Shown: positions 13,985 to 14,023 of the stretch, in pieces
Layout of the letters: the number at the start of each line of letters is the position of its first letter
Numbering within the stretch: the first letter of the stretch is position 1
Assembly (NCBI GenBank): GCA_002305415.1
Contig: DBQX01000089.1
Coordinates: 1 to 14,023, forward strand
Direction: 5' to 3'
Source: Actinomycetales bacterium UBA1383
GTDB lineage: Bacteria; Actinomycetota; Actinomycetes; Actinomycetales; Actinomycetaceae
Length of the DNA: 14,023 nt
Notes under the pieces: generated by a model
Database searches by the model: none
What the model was told of the DNA's origin: nothing
What the model saw: the letters and a program-made list of their open reading frames with translations, nothing else
Position numbers and translations under genes: made by a program

Positions 13985-14023
13985 GGCCGGCGTGTTTCCT
14001 CAGTCCGGAGTTCCGCAGCTGGT

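Noticed and set aside
1..14023. CRISPR array or Cas genes
   Set aside because: No regularly spaced repeats and no Cas-like frames were seen; the only longer direct repeat is the WhiB-module duplication.

Overview
The window looks like chromosome from a high-GC actinobacterium, most likely of the order Micrococcales. The left end carries the conserved block ssb - rpsR - rplI - dnaB. The S18 protein is the cysteine-free type typical of Micrococcales, the SSB has the Gly-rich actinobacterial tail, and codon use is strongly GC-biased. No species can be named from the sequence alone.

Layout. (1) 1-3138, core: ssb (5' end cut by the window), rpsR, rplI, a strong hairpin terminator, then a 460-base gap with several DnaA-box-like TGTCCACA motifs and a perfect 11-bp inverted repeat, then dnaB. 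(2) 3139-4196: an AT-richer boundary next to dnaB, a run of three hairpins, and a minus-strand NYN/PIN-type nuclease gene with a cysteine-rich insert. (3) 4197-7250: a broken single-polypeptide restriction-modification gene (type ISP-like: Mrr-type nuclease, SF2 helicase, N6-adenine methyltransferase). It has a one-base frameshift near 6729 and is cut off just after its NPPY motif. (4) 7250-11506: a remnant of a Tn7/Tn5053-like transposition module. A TniB-type ATPase lacking its N-terminal half is joined directly to the broken methyltransferase. Two different TniQ-family proteins follow with 4-base overlapping junctions, then an unusual protein with two WhiB-like Fe-S modules in tandem. The reading frame switches between the second TniQ and the WhiB-like part. 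No TniA transposase and no transposon ends are visible. (5) 11507-13460: a lower-GC three-gene cassette: a TIGR04255-family gene split by one in-frame TAA, a small unknown gene overlapping it by 4 bases, and a gene with a QSCD motif and a conserved SPYRE...RF.MRVGLP tail. (6) 13457-14023: a decayed minus-strand coding fragment and a possible 46-residue small protein.

How it fits together: the region after dnaB reads as a stack of mobile and defence-type insertions at the edge of a core replication/ribosome operon. Several of these genes are damaged. The TniB fragment fused to the methyltransferase indicates a deletion that removed the 3' part of the RM gene, the transposon end, tniA and the start of tniB. 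The most novel-looking parts are the TniQ-TniQ-double WhiB-like arrangement and the TIGR04255 three-gene cassette. All calls are from reading the sequence; no database search was run.
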